A stretch of DNA of 47,046 bases from an uncultured Bermanella sp. (GTDB lineage Bacteria > Pseudomonadota > Gammaproteobacteria > Pseudomonadales > Oceanobacteraceae), in NCBI GenBank assembly GCA_913058575.1, contig CAJXRF010000047.1, positions 1 through 47,046 of the forward strand, written 5' to 3'. Both the position numbers and the translations under genes were made by a program. The notes under the pieces are model-generated. The model saw nothing but the letters and a program-made list of their open reading frames with translations. It made no database searches and was not told the origin of the DNA. Positions 8,506-17,998 of this stretch are shown in pieces. Position 1 is the first letter of the stretch. Every line of letters begins with the position of its first letter.

Positions 8506-9726
8506 GTGGCCATGTACCGCTATCAAGCGCGAGATAAAAAAAGTGTCTTGCACGAAGGGCAGCAAGAGGCTGCTTCGAAAGAGGCTGTGGCCAGTCGATT
8601 AATAGAAGACCGTATGACTCCTGTGCTTATTGAAGAGGTGGTTGCTCGCAGTCATCTCCATCTTGATTTAAGCCACTTCCTTCCTGAACATAAAATTACC
8701 TTGCAGGACATGATTCTTTTTTGCCGGCAAATGCATGCCCTAACTCGAAGTGGCATCCCCATCATGCGGGCAATTTATGGTTTAGCAGAAACATCAAAAA
8801 ATCCAACTATGGGAAGTATATTAAAAGATGTGGCCAATGTGCTTAGCCGTGGCAATACGTTAAGCCAGGCTTTAAATAATCATGAAGAACATTTTAGCCC
8901 ACTGTTTATAAGCATGGTTCATGTGGGAGAAAGTACCGGAAATTTAGACGATGCTTTTAAACAATTGGTAGGTCATTTAGAGATGGAGCGCAATACAAAA
9001 AAACAAGTGGTGGCGGCACTTCGTTATCCCACACTGGTGATTAGCGCTATTTTTATAGCGGTTATGGTAGTGAATATATTTGTTATTCCCAGTTTTGCTA
9101 AAGTATTTGCTAAGTTTGGTGCAGACCTGCCTTTTGCGACACAGGTATTATTAACCACATCGAGCTTTGTTCTGGAATATTGGTGGGTAATTATCTCGCT
9201 GCTCATTGCTGGAATTTCTTTTTTTATAAAATATACCCGCACAGAAAAAGGCGCTTACCAATGGGATAAAGCCAAGCTTAAATTGCCTTTAGTGGGGGGG
9301 CTATTGAATCGCATTGGATTGTCTCGCTTCACACGAACCTTTGCCATGTTGTTCAGTGCCGGCGTGCCTATTTTACAAGCGTTAGATGTAAGTGCTGAAG
9401 CCATTGGTAACCGCTTTATTGAATCTAATGTAAAAGAGATGAAACACGGCATAGAGCGTGGTGAATCCCTATCTCGCACCGCAAACGCATCAGGAATGTT
9501 TACTCCGCTCATTTTACAAATGATTTCTGTAGGTGAAGAAAGTGGCGCCGTAGACAAACTGTTGCAAGATGTCAGTGATTTTTACGATGAAGAAACCGAA
9601 TACGATGTGCAAAACTTAAGTGCTGCCATAGAGCCGGTATTGTTAGTTTTTATGGGGGGCATGGTACTGGTACTGGCATTGGGTATATTTTTACCACTAT
9701 GGGATTTGGGTGCCGCCACCAGATAA
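8506..9726 (+). CDS. mshG: MSHA inner-membrane platform protein MshG (PilC/GspF family)
   Basis: Polytopic platform protein that converts motor movement into pilin insertion. Two GspF-type repeats are visible at about residues 68-190 and 270-392, each starting with a FCRQMHALTRSGIP / RFTRTFAMLFSAGVPI type segment and containing the SMVHVGESTGNLD / MISVGEESGAVD motif. Three membrane helices lie at about 170-190, 220-242 and 375-398. GTG 8506 is used as the start because GGAG (8493-8496) sits 9 bases before it; the ATG two codons later is too far away. A 157-bp gap follows in which no mshF can be found. Confidence 0.93.
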   Translation: MAMYRYQARDKKSVLHEGQQEAASKEAVASRLIEDRMTPVLIEEVVARSHLHLDLSHFLPEHKITLQDMILFCRQMHALTRSGIPIMRAIYGLAETSKNPTMGSILKDVANVLSRGNTLSQALNNHEEHFSPLFISMVHVGESTGNLDDAFKQLVGHLEMERNTKKQVVAALRYPTLVISAIFIAVMVVNIFVIPSFAKVFAKFGADLPFATQVLLTTSSFVLEYWWVIISLLIAGISFFIKYTRTEKGAYQWDKAKLKLPLVGGLLNRIGLSRFTRTFAMLFSAGVPILQALDVSAEAIGNRFIESNVKEMKHGIERGESLSRTANASGMFTPLILQMISVGEESGAVDKLLQDVSDFYDEETEYDVQNLSAAIEPVLLVFMGGMVLVLALGIFLPLWDLGAATR

Positions 9727-9883
9727 AGGTGTTTTTTGGCCAAGCTTAACTACACTTATTATATGAGTTTTATATCACATTATTTAGTGACGCCCGACTC
9801 TTGTCCAAGGCCTTTAATTTAACTATTTGATAAGAAGGTCAATATAGATATGCAAACTCTATTGAATTTTTACCAGATGAATA

Positions 9884-10423
9884 ATGACTATTAGAGTGAG
9901 TGGACAATCAAGGAAGCAATGCGGTTTTACTCTTATTGAATTGGTTGTGGTAGTGACACTGGTGGGGATATTAGCAGTAGTGGCCTTGCCTCGTATGGCA
10001 GAAAACTATGATAGTGCACATGCCGGCAGCGTCACCGCCACAGGCGGTGCACTGGCTTCGGCAGTCATAATTTTACGCAGCCAATGGGTGGTAAAAGGGG
10101 CAAAAGGCGCCCAAGACAGTGTTGAGGGTTATGGCGAAGGCAATGTGGCGACGACGCAATTGGGCTGGCCCAGTGATGCAAATATGGGCACAGGATCAAA
10201 TCACCAAGCTACTGTCACGGGCGATAGCGCTCGTTGTGTTCGTTTATGGATGGCTTTATTAATTGTTAATGCACCTAAAGTATCTCAGGAAAAAAGTAGC
10301 CAATTTGATTACTGGGTAGCATTACCTGAGGGTTCAGTTTGCAAATATTATTATATGAAAAGCGATCAAAATAGCCGAATAGAATATGACCTGAAAAATG
10401 GTTCCGTCATTACAATTTTGTGA
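9884..10423 (+). CDS. mshB: Type IV prepilin MshB
   Basis: Pilin-like protein with a class III leader. Cleavage is predicted after Gly14 in QCG|FTLIEL, followed by a hydrophobic helix (VVVVTLVGILAVVALPRMAENY) and a globular domain with a late Cys pair (C97-type and C132-type) suited to a disulfide loop. It lies between mshG and the major pilin, the standard place of mshB, a minor pilin of the MSHA fibre. ATG 9884 has no Shine-Dalgarno sequence of its own. A 14-codon ORF (9850-9894) with AAGAAGG upstream overlaps the start, so coupled translation is possible. The start could be different, but the leader peptide frames it well. Confidence 0.85.
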   Translation: MTIRVSGQSRKQCGFTLIELVVVVTLVGILAVVALPRMAENYDSAHAGSVTATGGALASAVIILRSQWVVKGAKGAQDSVEGYGEGNVATTQLGWPSDANMGTGSNHQATVTGDSARCVRLWMALLIVNAPKVSQEKSSQFDYWVALPEGSVCKYYYMKSDQNSRIEYDLKNGSVITIL

Positions 10424-10486
10424 TCTAGACTTAATAGTAAGTCATGAAAAAATTTGCAGAAAAATGCAATAAAGGAGCGCTGTATT

Positions 10487-11005
10487 ATGACCTCAAGACA
10501 ATCAAAAAGGTTGATTGCTAATCGGACTAATCAATCAGGGTTTACCCTAATTGAGTTAATCATGGTAATCGTCATTTTAGGTATTTTGTCGGCTTTTGCT
10601 TTACCCAAATTTGCTGATTTATCTGGAAGTGCTGAAGATGCCACCATTGAGGGGGCTCGTGCTGCCATTCGTTCTTCAGCAGCCATTGTGCACGCGCAAT
10701 TTTTAGCCAGAGGCAGCACAGATACCAGTTTAACTCTTGAGGGTGAAACAGTGAATATAGTTGAGGGCTATCCTGATGCTGAGACCATTGATGATGCGGC
10801 AGACATTGAATCTGCAGATTTTTCAATTACCCTCGTAACAGCAGCAGACGCTGTGATTATTGCTGCCACGTCAGCGGTAGATGGTGATCCTTGCGTAAAA
10901 TATACAGAATCGGCGGCTAGTTCATCACCCGCTATTACAGCGGTACTAACGCTAAATGATGGAACAGATAATACAGCGCTAACAGGCGATGATGACTGTG
11001 ATTAG
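10487..11005 (+). CDS. mshA: Major MSHA pilin MshA
   Basis: Main structural subunit of the mannose-sensitive haemagglutinin-type pilus. The preprotein has an 18-residue basic leader cleaved in QSG|FTLIEL, then the helix IMVIVILGILSAFALPKFADL. The family-typical segment DATIEGARAAIRSSAAIVHAQ follows, then a small, Ala/Thr/Asp-rich domain with a C-terminal disulfide pair (DGDPC ... DDDCD). ATG 10487 is chosen because AAAGGAG (10471-10477) lies 9 bases upstream, the strongest ribosome-binding site among the pilin genes and consistent with high expression. The leader is longer than the 6-8 residues common in Vibrio. A hairpin-like TTGCA/TGCAA pair precedes the RBS. Confidence 0.92.
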   Translation: MTSRQSKRLIANRTNQSGFTLIELIMVIVILGILSAFALPKFADLSGSAEDATIEGARAAIRSSAAIVHAQFLARGSTDTSLTLEGETVNIVEGYPDAETIDDAADIESADFSITLVTAADAVIIAATSAVDGDPCVKYTESAASSSPAITAVLTLNDGTDNTALTGDDDCD

Positions 11006-11011
11006 ATATGC

Positions 11012-11515
11012 ATGAAAGGCTTTACCCTAATAGAGTTAATTATAGTTATTATTTTAATTTCTATTTTAAGTGCCTTGGGCGTGGGGTTGCTCAGTGGCAC
11101 AGATGGGTATTCAGCGCGGGTTTCAAGTGATCAGTGGCTTACCAGTTTACGTCTTGCTCAGCGATTGGCTTTGTTAAAGCAAAGCAATACCCAACTGGTG
11201 ACCATGACGGTTACCCAATCTACAAGCGATTGGAACGTTACAATTGATTTTGGTGCATTAACAATAAATAGTTTTGAAATAGATCGTAACAGAGTGAATT
11301 TTCATAACAGTAACAGTGATTTTGCCAGTAGCTGCGATGCATTGCCCAGTGCGTCTTTTCCTTTAACCCTTTATTTTGATGGCTATGGTGATCTTGTCAC
11401 GGCCGCTAGAAACCAGCTAACGAGCAATACCCGCTTATGTTTTGAAAGTGGCAGCACCGAAGAATTGTGTATCAGCCCAAGTGGATATGCTTATGCCGGA
11501 ACTTGCCTGCTTTAA
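11012..11515 (+). CDS. mshC: Type IV prepilin MshC
   Basis: Minor pilin-like protein with an extremely short leader (MKG|FTLIEL), a 20-residue hydrophobic helix (IIVIILISILSALGVGLLSG), and a beta-rich GspH/FimT-like domain with cysteines near the end (SSCDALP, RLCFESG, EELC, AGTCLL). It starts 6 bases after the mshA stop. By position and domain it is MshC, thought to be a tip or priming subunit. The RBS is weak, so expression is probably coupled to mshA. Identification is good from order and leader; the sequence of minor pilins diverges quickly. Confidence 0.85.
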   Translation: MKGFTLIELIIVIILISILSALGVGLLSGTDGYSARVSSDQWLTSLRLAQRLALLKQSNTQLVTMTVTQSTSDWNVTIDFGALTINSFEIDRNRVNFHNSNSDFASSCDALPSASFPLTLYFDGYGDLVTAARNQLTSNTRLCFESGSTEELCISPSGYAYAGTCLL

Positions 11516-11534
11516 TGTTAAATTCAAATATGTT

Positions 11535-12134
11535 GTGAAGTTTATTCGTCACTTCTATTTTTCAATTAAGTGCCTATGTCTATTTGGTTCTCCTAATTCT
11601 GCGCTAAAAATTAATCAATCAATCAAAGTTAAAAAGCATCTTCAAGCTGGTGTGACGTTAATTGAATTAGTTATCACCATAGTGGTGATGGGCATTGCTT
11701 TGGCGGCATTGGTGTCTTCTTTGTCAGTGGGCATAGGGCGTAGCGCACAACCCATGTGGGAAGGTAAGGCTTTGGAGTTAAGTCAGGCTTATTTAGATGA
11801 AGTATTGGCCATGGCCTTTGATGATCAAACTCCGTCTGGGGGTGGCGAAGTGTTGGCGGCCGAAAATCCCTGCAGTTATTCTAATGAGGGACAAAGCCGC
11901 GAATTATATGATGATGTGGATGATTACAATGGAGTAAGTGATAGCCCACCAGTGCTAATTGATAGCACCATAGACATGAGCCGTTATACCAATTATCAGG
12001 TGGATATTACTGTGGTCTGTGCCGGTACAGACCTAGGTTTGGATAACAATGATATGGCCAAGCGAATAACAGTAACCGTGAGTGTACCCAGTGGCGAGTC
12101 TCGTAGTGTTGCAATATACAAAGGCAACTACTGA
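11535..12134 (+). CDS. mshD: Type IV prepilin MshD
   Basis: Minor pilin with the helix motif LQAG|VTLIELVITIVVMGIA and a globular domain with one Cys pair (ENPCSY, VVCAG). The processing site has Val rather than Phe at +1. The start is unclear. No ATG lies between the mshC stop and the motif; GTG 11535 gives a 39-residue leader, while the ATGs at 11487 and 11442 lie inside mshC and give longer ones. A non-standard start (ATT/ATC) close to the motif, or mis-sensed sequence, cannot be excluded. The gene overlaps mshO by one base (TGATG). Confidence 0.8.
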   Translation: MKFIRHFYFSIKCLCLFGSPNSALKINQSIKVKKHLQAGVTLIELVITIVVMGIALAALVSSLSVGIGRSAQPMWEGKALELSQAYLDEVLAMAFDDQTPSGGGEVLAAENPCSYSNEGQSRELYDDVDDYNGVSDSPPVLIDSTIDMSRYTNYQVDITVVCAGTDLGLDNNDMAKRITVTVSVPSGESRSVAIYKGNY

Positions 12135-12976
12135 TGAGGAAATTCGATTCTCTATATTTTCCTCAACAAGGGTTTACCTTAATTGAAATTATTATGGTGA
12201 TTGTTATTTTATCGGTTTTGTCTCTTGGCAGTGTGCAGTTTATTAGTTTTGGTGCACAAGGTTATGTGGACACGGTAAGGCGTTCAGAGTTATCTGCCAC
12301 CGCTACCATTGTAAATGAAAAAATAAGCCGTCTAGTGCGAGATGCTTTGCCTGGTAGTGTGCGGGTCAATAGCACGGCAGATTGTTTAGAGTTTGTGCCG
12401 GTTTTGTCGGCCAGTCGTTATGTACAAGCGCCCATAGTAGGCTCCCCTGTTAGTAATACGGTCGTGCATATGGTGCCAGTAGACAGCGCCCTAGATCAGG
12501 TGGGTTTTTTGGCTATTTATCCGGTTACCGACGATGTAAACGATATTTACGATGATGTGAGTTCACCGGGTATCGTCAGTAATAATACCGCCAGTGTTAC
12601 CGGCAGTTCAGGTGGTGCCAGTATTTTTACATTTAGTGGTGGAAACAGCTTTGAGTATATTCGAGGCTCTCCACAAAAGCGTGTATTTTTAACAGATGCC
12701 CCTATGGCATTTTGCCAAGATGGCAGCCAGCTATTTTTTTACCGTAACTATGGTTTTGTGGGAGACATCACTAATTTAGCCGCGGCACTTCCTACTACTG
12801 TGCCGAACCGGTTATTGGTGGCCGATAACCTTTTGGCTGGCTCTGCGGTGTTTAGTATTCTAGCCGCAAGCTTAAGAAGAAATGCCATTGTTGCTTATGA
12901 GTTTGAGTTTGAAGACAGCACCAATGACGAAAGTCTAGCGGTAAACCAAGAGGTGCAAATTCGTAATGTGCCTTAA
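12134..12976 (+). CDS. mshO: MSHA minor pilin-like protein MshO
   Basis: Pseudopilin with leader MRKFDSLYFPQQG|FTLIEI followed by the helix IMVIVILSVLSLGSVQFI. A large, Gly/Ser/Asn-rich periplasmic domain follows, resembling GspJ-type minor pseudopilins that cap the growing fibre. The length (280 residues) agrees with MshO. Its ATG overlaps the mshD stop by one base and its end overlaps mshP by 11 bases, which indicates tight operon coupling. The function as an initiation or tip subunit is family inference. Confidence 0.85.
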   Translation: MRKFDSLYFPQQGFTLIEIIMVIVILSVLSLGSVQFISFGAQGYVDTVRRSELSATATIVNEKISRLVRDALPGSVRVNSTADCLEFVPVLSASRYVQAPIVGSPVSNTVVHMVPVDSALDQVGFLAIYPVTDDVNDIYDDVSSPGIVSNNTASVTGSSGGASIFTFSGGNSFEYIRGSPQKRVFLTDAPMAFCQDGSQLFFYRNYGFVGDITNLAAALPTTVPNRLLVADNLLAGSAVFSILAASLRRNAIVAYEFEFEDSTNDESLAVNQEVQIRNVP

Positions 12977-13382
12977 AATAAAAAATAAAGCTCATCAAAC
13001 GGGGTTTGGGTTGCCTTCTGCCTTATTTTTAATTTTAGTGATGATTTTACTGGTGGCGGGCTTAAATCAAATTAACGAAATTAATGCAGCCGCTTATGGG
13101 CGAGAATGGTTATCTATGCGCGCTTTTTACGGGGCAGAAAGTGGTGCGCAAACGGCTGCGGTGTATGCATTGAATTCCTCTCAAGCTATGGTGACTTGTG
13201 ATAGTAGTTTTATATCAAACCTTAATTTAACAGCCAGTGGTTTGTCACAGTGCAGTGTTGATGTAACTTGCACTCAACAAACGGTTGAGACCCAAATTTA
13301 TTATACCTTCACTAGCACAGCAAGCTGTGGCAGTGGTGTAGATGAAGCGACTCGTGTTATTCAAACTCGGTTACGGCCATGA
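12966..13382 (+). CDS. mshP: MSHA biogenesis protein MshP (PilX/GspK-like)
   Basis: Small pilin-like protein with the atypical processing motif QTG|FGLPSALF instead of FTLIE, followed by a hydrophobic helix (FLILVMILLVAGLNQI) and AFYGAESGAQ, the short signature shared with PilX-type minor pilins. Four cysteines follow. Loss of the usual Glu5 is typical of tip subunits, since the first subunit has no partner above it. The start ATG 12966 lies within the end of mshO. The stop overlaps the mshQ start (ATGA). Confidence 0.8.
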   Translation: MCLKIKNKAHQTGFGLPSALFLILVMILLVAGLNQINEINAAAYGREWLSMRAFYGAESGAQTAAVYALNSSQAMVTCDSSFISNLNLTASGLSQCSVDVTCTQQTVETQIYYTFTSTASCGSGVDEATRVIQTRLRP

Positions 13383-16300
13383 ATAAAACCTCGTTACTTT
13401 ATTTACAAATCGTTCTGCTATTTTTAATGAGTGTAAACTCATTAAATGTTCAAGCATATTGGAGTTGTGCTTGGCCTTATAAAACTGAAATTACGGTTGA
13501 AGAAAATTCGGGTTCCAATCTTACAGATTATCAAGTAGAAATTTCAATTAGCGGCGCTAATTTAGATGGAAACTACAATTGGACAGATGATGGTTTTGAT
13601 TTACGAGTCGTAAATAGCGATGATGAATCCCTCATGGATTTTTGGCTAGAAGATTGGGACGACTCAAGCGAAACCGCCACCGTTTGGGTACGTTTTGATT
13701 CACTATTAGCTAACGAAAGTAAAACCATTTTTTTATATTACGGCAATGAATACGCCGACACCTTAGCTAATGTTCCTTTCACATTTGTTGAGCCGGGAAT
13801 TAAGTTTCATACTCGCAACATAACCACAAACCCTGCCAGTTTAAGTGAAGCGGAATCGTTGTTTAATGCAAGCGATGATAATACTAGCGGTTATGGCTGC
13901 GGATTCATTACCGACTTTACAGGTATTACCAATCAAGGGCAGTACGGATCGGCTTCTAATTTTATCGCCTTATCAGAAACCTATTTTGAAGTGCAATCGG
14001 GTGAAGAGGGCACTTGGGGGGTTCGATATGGTGCCGACTTTGGTAATGGTGGTGGCCTTTATGTGAATGGTACTATTTTAGAAGAGGATTGGGGTAATGA
14101 TTTATGGTGGGCGTCTAATTGGGGAAACGCTGATGTTTTACAAGGCACTATAGATTTAACGCAGGGTTATCATAAGTTAGAAGTGATAGGGGGCGAAGGC
14201 TGTTGCGATGGGGGCATTACCGTACAGTTTCAAAAACCCGGTGGCAGTTTTACCACTTACAGTACCGCCAACATTAACATTGTTTCCCGTGCTTGCCCGG
14301 TGACAGAGCCCACTGTGACGTTTGGCGCGCACGACACTGCCACGTGCCCCAGTCCGATTGTTCAATATCGCTTAGATGAATCCAGTTGGTCGGGGGCAGG
14401 GAGTGTGGACGATTTTTATGGAAGCAGTGATGGCACCATGTTGGGTACGGTTAATAATGTAGCCAGCTCCCAAGTGTGCAGCGGTGCCCTTGTGGCGAAT
14501 AACAGTTCTAGTGCCCAAATCGATGCCATTCAAACCGCGGTAGATGTAGACAGCGACATAGGCAACATAGGCTCTATTGCTTTTTGGGTTAAAACCGAAC
14601 TGGATTGGAATTCAGGAACCACTCGTACACTGTTTGATGCAAGTCTTGATGACTCGCAAGGTGGCTCAGATAAATATTTCTTTTTACAAAAACTGGCCGA
14701 TGGACGTTTAGAGTTTCGTTTTGAAGACAGTAACGATGGTGATTACACATTAACTGAAAGCAGTGTACCAAGCCGAGTGGCCGATACTTGGTATCATATA
14801 ACGGTCACCTGGGATATGCCCAGCGACGCTTATGAAATTTTTGTTAGCGATGAATCAGTGGCTGTGGACAGTATCAATACCAATGACACACTAAGTGATT
14901 TAACCTTTTTATATGTGGGAGATAATGCATCCACACTTTATACCATTGCCTCGGGTAATTCTGCTTATGCCAGTTTCGATGAGATCACCATTTACAATTC
15001 TGTATTATCGGTTTCAGAAATTCGTGGGCTCATGGCCATTACAAGAGCTTGTGCCACGATAACTAAATATTGCGGTGATACTTTTCCTGATGGCTTAGCC
15101 AGTATAAACAATAATAAGTCTATTGATTTTGGCCAAGACGCTCAGCTACTAAATAACCCGGATACCCAATTAAGTGCGGACAGTATTAATTTGGATGGGG
15201 GTTCCAGCTTATTAAGTTGTGACAGTGCCCAATGCACAAATGGTGACCCTGATATTAATGATGTGGCTCAAAGTGCGTTTGATACCACTAATGCTACAAA
15301 TGATGTCACCGTGGCGGCTTCATCCACTGGCACCATAGGCGACACCACCAACGAATACGATAGGGTAACGGTGAATTCGGCCGGTGAATTAACCGTGGCA
15401 GCAGGTTACTCAGAATATTTTATTGATGAACTGATTTTAAATAATTCAAACCCAGTGGTGAATTTAACCGCAGGCACTTATTGGATTAGACGTTTAACCA
15501 TGGGCACAGGGGCTACTTTAAATGTGGCCTCTGGGCCGGTTCGTCTTTATGTGCGCAGGGTAATGAGTTGGTCTGATGATACTTTAATTAACTCACCTTC
15601 CACGGGGAACAGTGGCAGTACTGAAGACTTATTAATGTATTTTTATCAAAGTGCCACCTTGGGCGATGCATTTACTTTTAGCGGAACCATGTATGGGCAA
15701 CGAAATTTAACTTTTGGCGATGACGGTTTTATCTTTGGTTTGGTCACCGCAGAGGATATTACTTTGGGAGACGATACTAAAGCTAATTATGATGAAAGCG
15801 CTTACTCAGGGTTATCGGATATCGCTTGGTGCGAAGAAACCGTGGCAGGCATTGGCAGTATTATTATTTCAGCTGCCAGTACCGGCATAAATTGTTTGCC
15901 ATCGGCCGTGGACATCACTGTTTATAATACCGACGGCAATATTTTAACTGACTATGAAGATACCCTAACCTTAAGCACCGATGTGAGTCATGGGGATTGG
16001 AGTAAAGATGCCAGCGCCAATGGCAGCCTTTCACAAGGGACCGCAGATTCAGGCAGTGCCAGTTATAATATGTTAACCAGTGACACCGGCACGGTGGGTT
16101 TATATCTTAGTAATACTCACCCTGAAACCACCACTATTACAGTTGAGACACAAGGCATAACGGATACACATATCATTACGTTTGAAGAAGCCGGTTTTGT
16201 TTTTAAAAATAATGGCGTTATAGCCAATATCCCCAATCAATTGGCTGCAAAAGATTCTGATGTATCCCCTAGCGCCAGTACCCTAAGCATAGAAGCGGTG

Positions 16301-17953
16301 GACACGGCAGACGATGGCAGTTGCCAAGCATTACTGGTAGATAACCAGCCTATACAGTTTTCGCTGGAATGTTTAAACCCAACAAATTGCGCAAGTGCCA
16401 CCGCCAGTATTAATAGCAACAGTATTACCCCTAGTGATTCTGGCTCGTTAACTTATGATTCGGTGAACTTAGATTTTGGTGATAGCAGTACATCAATTGC
16501 CACCTTTAATTTAAATTATTCTGAAGCGGGCCAAATTCGCTTACACGCATTTTATGAATTACTGGATCAAACGGGAAGTGCAACAGGTGAAACCATTAGC
16601 GCTACCTCTAATTCTTTTGTGGTAAGCCCCTTTGGTTTTTGTATTGAACCTAGTAGTTCAGAAACTAATTGGCAATGTACTACGCCGGGTGTGGGTGTAG
16701 GCTGTAGCGCGTTTAAACAGGCCGGCAATACCTTTGATTTAGATGTCATCGCTAAGGCTTGGGATAATTCAGCGTCCACCGATTTTTGTGACTCTGGTTT
16801 TGTTCGGACACAAAATTTCAATTTGAATTTGAGTCTTTCCCATTCTTTAGTTTCGCCATCAGGTGGAGATGTGGGAACATTTTCTTCAAGCAGTGTGACA
16901 CTAACATCAGGGCAAAGTTTGGCCAGTGCTGAGAGTTTTTCTGAACTGGCCGTGTTTACTTTAACCGTGGGGGGTGACGATTATTTTGGTGTAACCCTGC
17001 CCACGGCAACGTCTGAAAATATTGGGCGATTCTATGCCAAAGATTTTTACTGGGTATCTTCAAGTGCCGCCACTTACGATAACGCTAATACTGGGTTCAG
17101 TTATGTGGGGGAACTAACCAGCACGGGTGATGGGGGGATCACTTATACACTGGTACCCAGTTTTAATTTTAATGTGCGAGGGTTTAATAACCAATTATTA
17201 AAAAATTATATTAGCGATTATGCTCACGCACCCAGTATTACGGTGGGGGCATCTTCTAGTGAGGCTGGTAACTCAACCAGTTTGAATGTGACGCCTACTT
17301 TTACTACCGGCAGTATTACTGGGCCTGATGCCAGTAGTGAATACACTTACACTTTTGATGCGTTAGATCACTTTCTATTTGATCGTGAAGCCAATAGCTT
17401 AATAGATGAATTTAACAACGATATTCAGTTAGATATAAGTGACTTTTCTGAAAGCGTGGATTCGGCTTCATTGGCCAGTGGCAGTTTTAATATTTCTGGT
17501 AGCGGTGGGCTTGTGCGTTACGGCCGTTTGCACATTAATAATGCCTATGGGGCTGAGACTAATTCTTTAAGTCAGTTATGGCAGATGGAATATTACAATG
17601 GCTCAGACTTTGTATTAAATAGCTTAGACAATGGAACGCCCTATGACTTAAGTCAAATAGGTACTATCACCGTGACCGATGTGGGAGATGCATCAGACCC
17701 ACTGCTAGCAACCGATAGTTCCCCCAGCGATGGCGGCTCCGATAGCGGAGTGTTTTCATCTGGTTTATTAACGGTGATTTGGTCAGCCACTGCAGGTGCG
17801 CGCTATGGCACTATTCGGTTTCCATACGTCATAGACAGTTGGCTTCAATATGATTGGCAAGGCAGTGGCGATGAAGACCCACAAGCCAGTGTGACGTTTG
17901 GACAATATCGGGGCCATGATAACGTCATTTACTGGAAAGAAATTAACTACTAA
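13379..17953 (+). CDS. mshQ: MSHA-associated giant surface protein MshQ (DUF2341, LamG, DUF6701)
   Basis: Exported 1524-residue protein, very probably the adhesive or surface-exposed end product of the operon. A signal peptide (cleavage after VQA, residue 26) is followed by a DUF2341-like beta domain (about 30-135) and a PA14-like segment (135-318) containing the GGEGCCDG motif. A LamG/concanavalin-like domain follows (about 328-555, with SIAFWVKT and WYHITVTW), then a Ser/Asn/Thr-rich beta stretch and a C-terminal DUF6701-type region (about 850-1515). Lectin-like folds fit carbohydrate binding, but no ligand can be inferred. There is no membrane anchor after the signal. ATG overlaps the mshP stop. 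Domain borders are by eye. Confidence 0.88.
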   Translation: MNKTSLLYLQIVLLFLMSVNSLNVQAYWSCAWPYKTEITVEENSGSNLTDYQVEISISGANLDGNYNWTDDGFDLRVVNSDDESLMDFWLEDWDDSSETATVWVRFDSLLANESKTIFLYYGNEYADTLANVPFTFVEPGIKFHTRNITTNPASLSEAESLFNASDDNTSGYGCGFITDFTGITNQGQYGSASNFIALSETYFEVQSGEEGTWGVRYGADFGNGGGLYVNGTILEEDWGNDLWWASNWGNADVLQGTIDLTQGYHKLEVIGGEGCCDGGITVQFQKPGGSFTTYSTANINIVSRACPVTEPTVTFGAHDTATCPSPIVQYRLDESSWSGAGSVDDFYGSSDGTMLGTVNNVASSQVCSGALVANNSSSAQIDAIQTAVDVDSDIGNIGSIAFWVKTELDWNSGTTRTLFDASLDDSQGGSDKYFFLQKLADGRLEFRFEDSNDGDYTLTESSVPSRVADTWYHITVTWDMPSDAYEIFVSDESVAVDSINTNDTLSDLTFLYVGDNASTLYTIASGNSAYASFDEITIYNSVLSVSEIRGLMAITRACATITKYCGDTFPDGLASINNNKSIDFGQDAQLLNNPDTQLSADSINLDGGSSLLSCDSAQCTNGDPDINDVAQSAFDTTNATNDVTVAASSTGTIGDTTNEYDRVTVNSAGELTVAAGYSEYFIDELILNNSNPVVNLTAGTYWIRRLTMGTGATLNVASGPVRLYVRRVMSWSDDTLINSPSTGNSGSTEDLLMYFYQSATLGDAFTFSGTMYGQRNLTFGDDGFIFGLVTAEDITLGDDTKANYDESAYSGLSDIAWCEETVAGIGSIIISAASTGINCLPSAVDITVYNTDGNILTDYEDTLTLSTDVSHGDWSKDASANGSLSQGTADSGSASYNMLTSDTGTVGLYLSNTHPETTTITVETQGITDTHIITFEEAGFVFKNNGVIANIPNQLAAKDSDVSPSASTLSIEAVDTADDGSCQALLVDNQPIQFSLECLNPTNCASATASINSNSITPSDSGSLTYDSVNLDFGDSSTSIATFNLNYSEAGQIRLHAFYELLDQTGSATGETISATSNSFVVSPFGFCIEPSSSETNWQCTTPGVGVGCSAFKQAGNTFDLDVIAKAWDNSASTDFCDSGFVRTQNFNLNLSLSHSLVSPSGGDVGTFSSSSVTLTSGQSLASAESFSELAVFTLTVGGDDYFGVTLPTATSENIGRFYAKDFYWVSSSAATYDNANTGFSYVGELTSTGDGGITYTLVPSFNFNVRGFNNQLLKNYISDYAHAPSITVGASSSEAGNSTSLNVTPTFTTGSITGPDASSEYTYTFDALDHFLFDREANSLIDEFNNDIQLDISDFSESVDSASLASGSFNISGSGGLVRYGRLHINNAYGAETNSLSQLWQMEYYNGSDFVLNSLDNGTPYDLSQIGTITVTDVGDASDPLLATDSSPSDGGSDSGVFSSGLLTVIWSATAGARYGTIRFPYVIDSWLQYDWQGSGDEDPQASVTFGQYRGHDNVIYWKEINY

Positions 17954-17998
17954 ACTTTTAACATAGCTGCCCTTAAAGTCACTTTATAGGTTGTAGAA

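Noticed and set aside
9727-9883. Search for mshF between mshG and mshB
   Set aside because: The 157-bp gap is too short and holds only a 14-codon ORF; no coding sequence resembling MshF is present.
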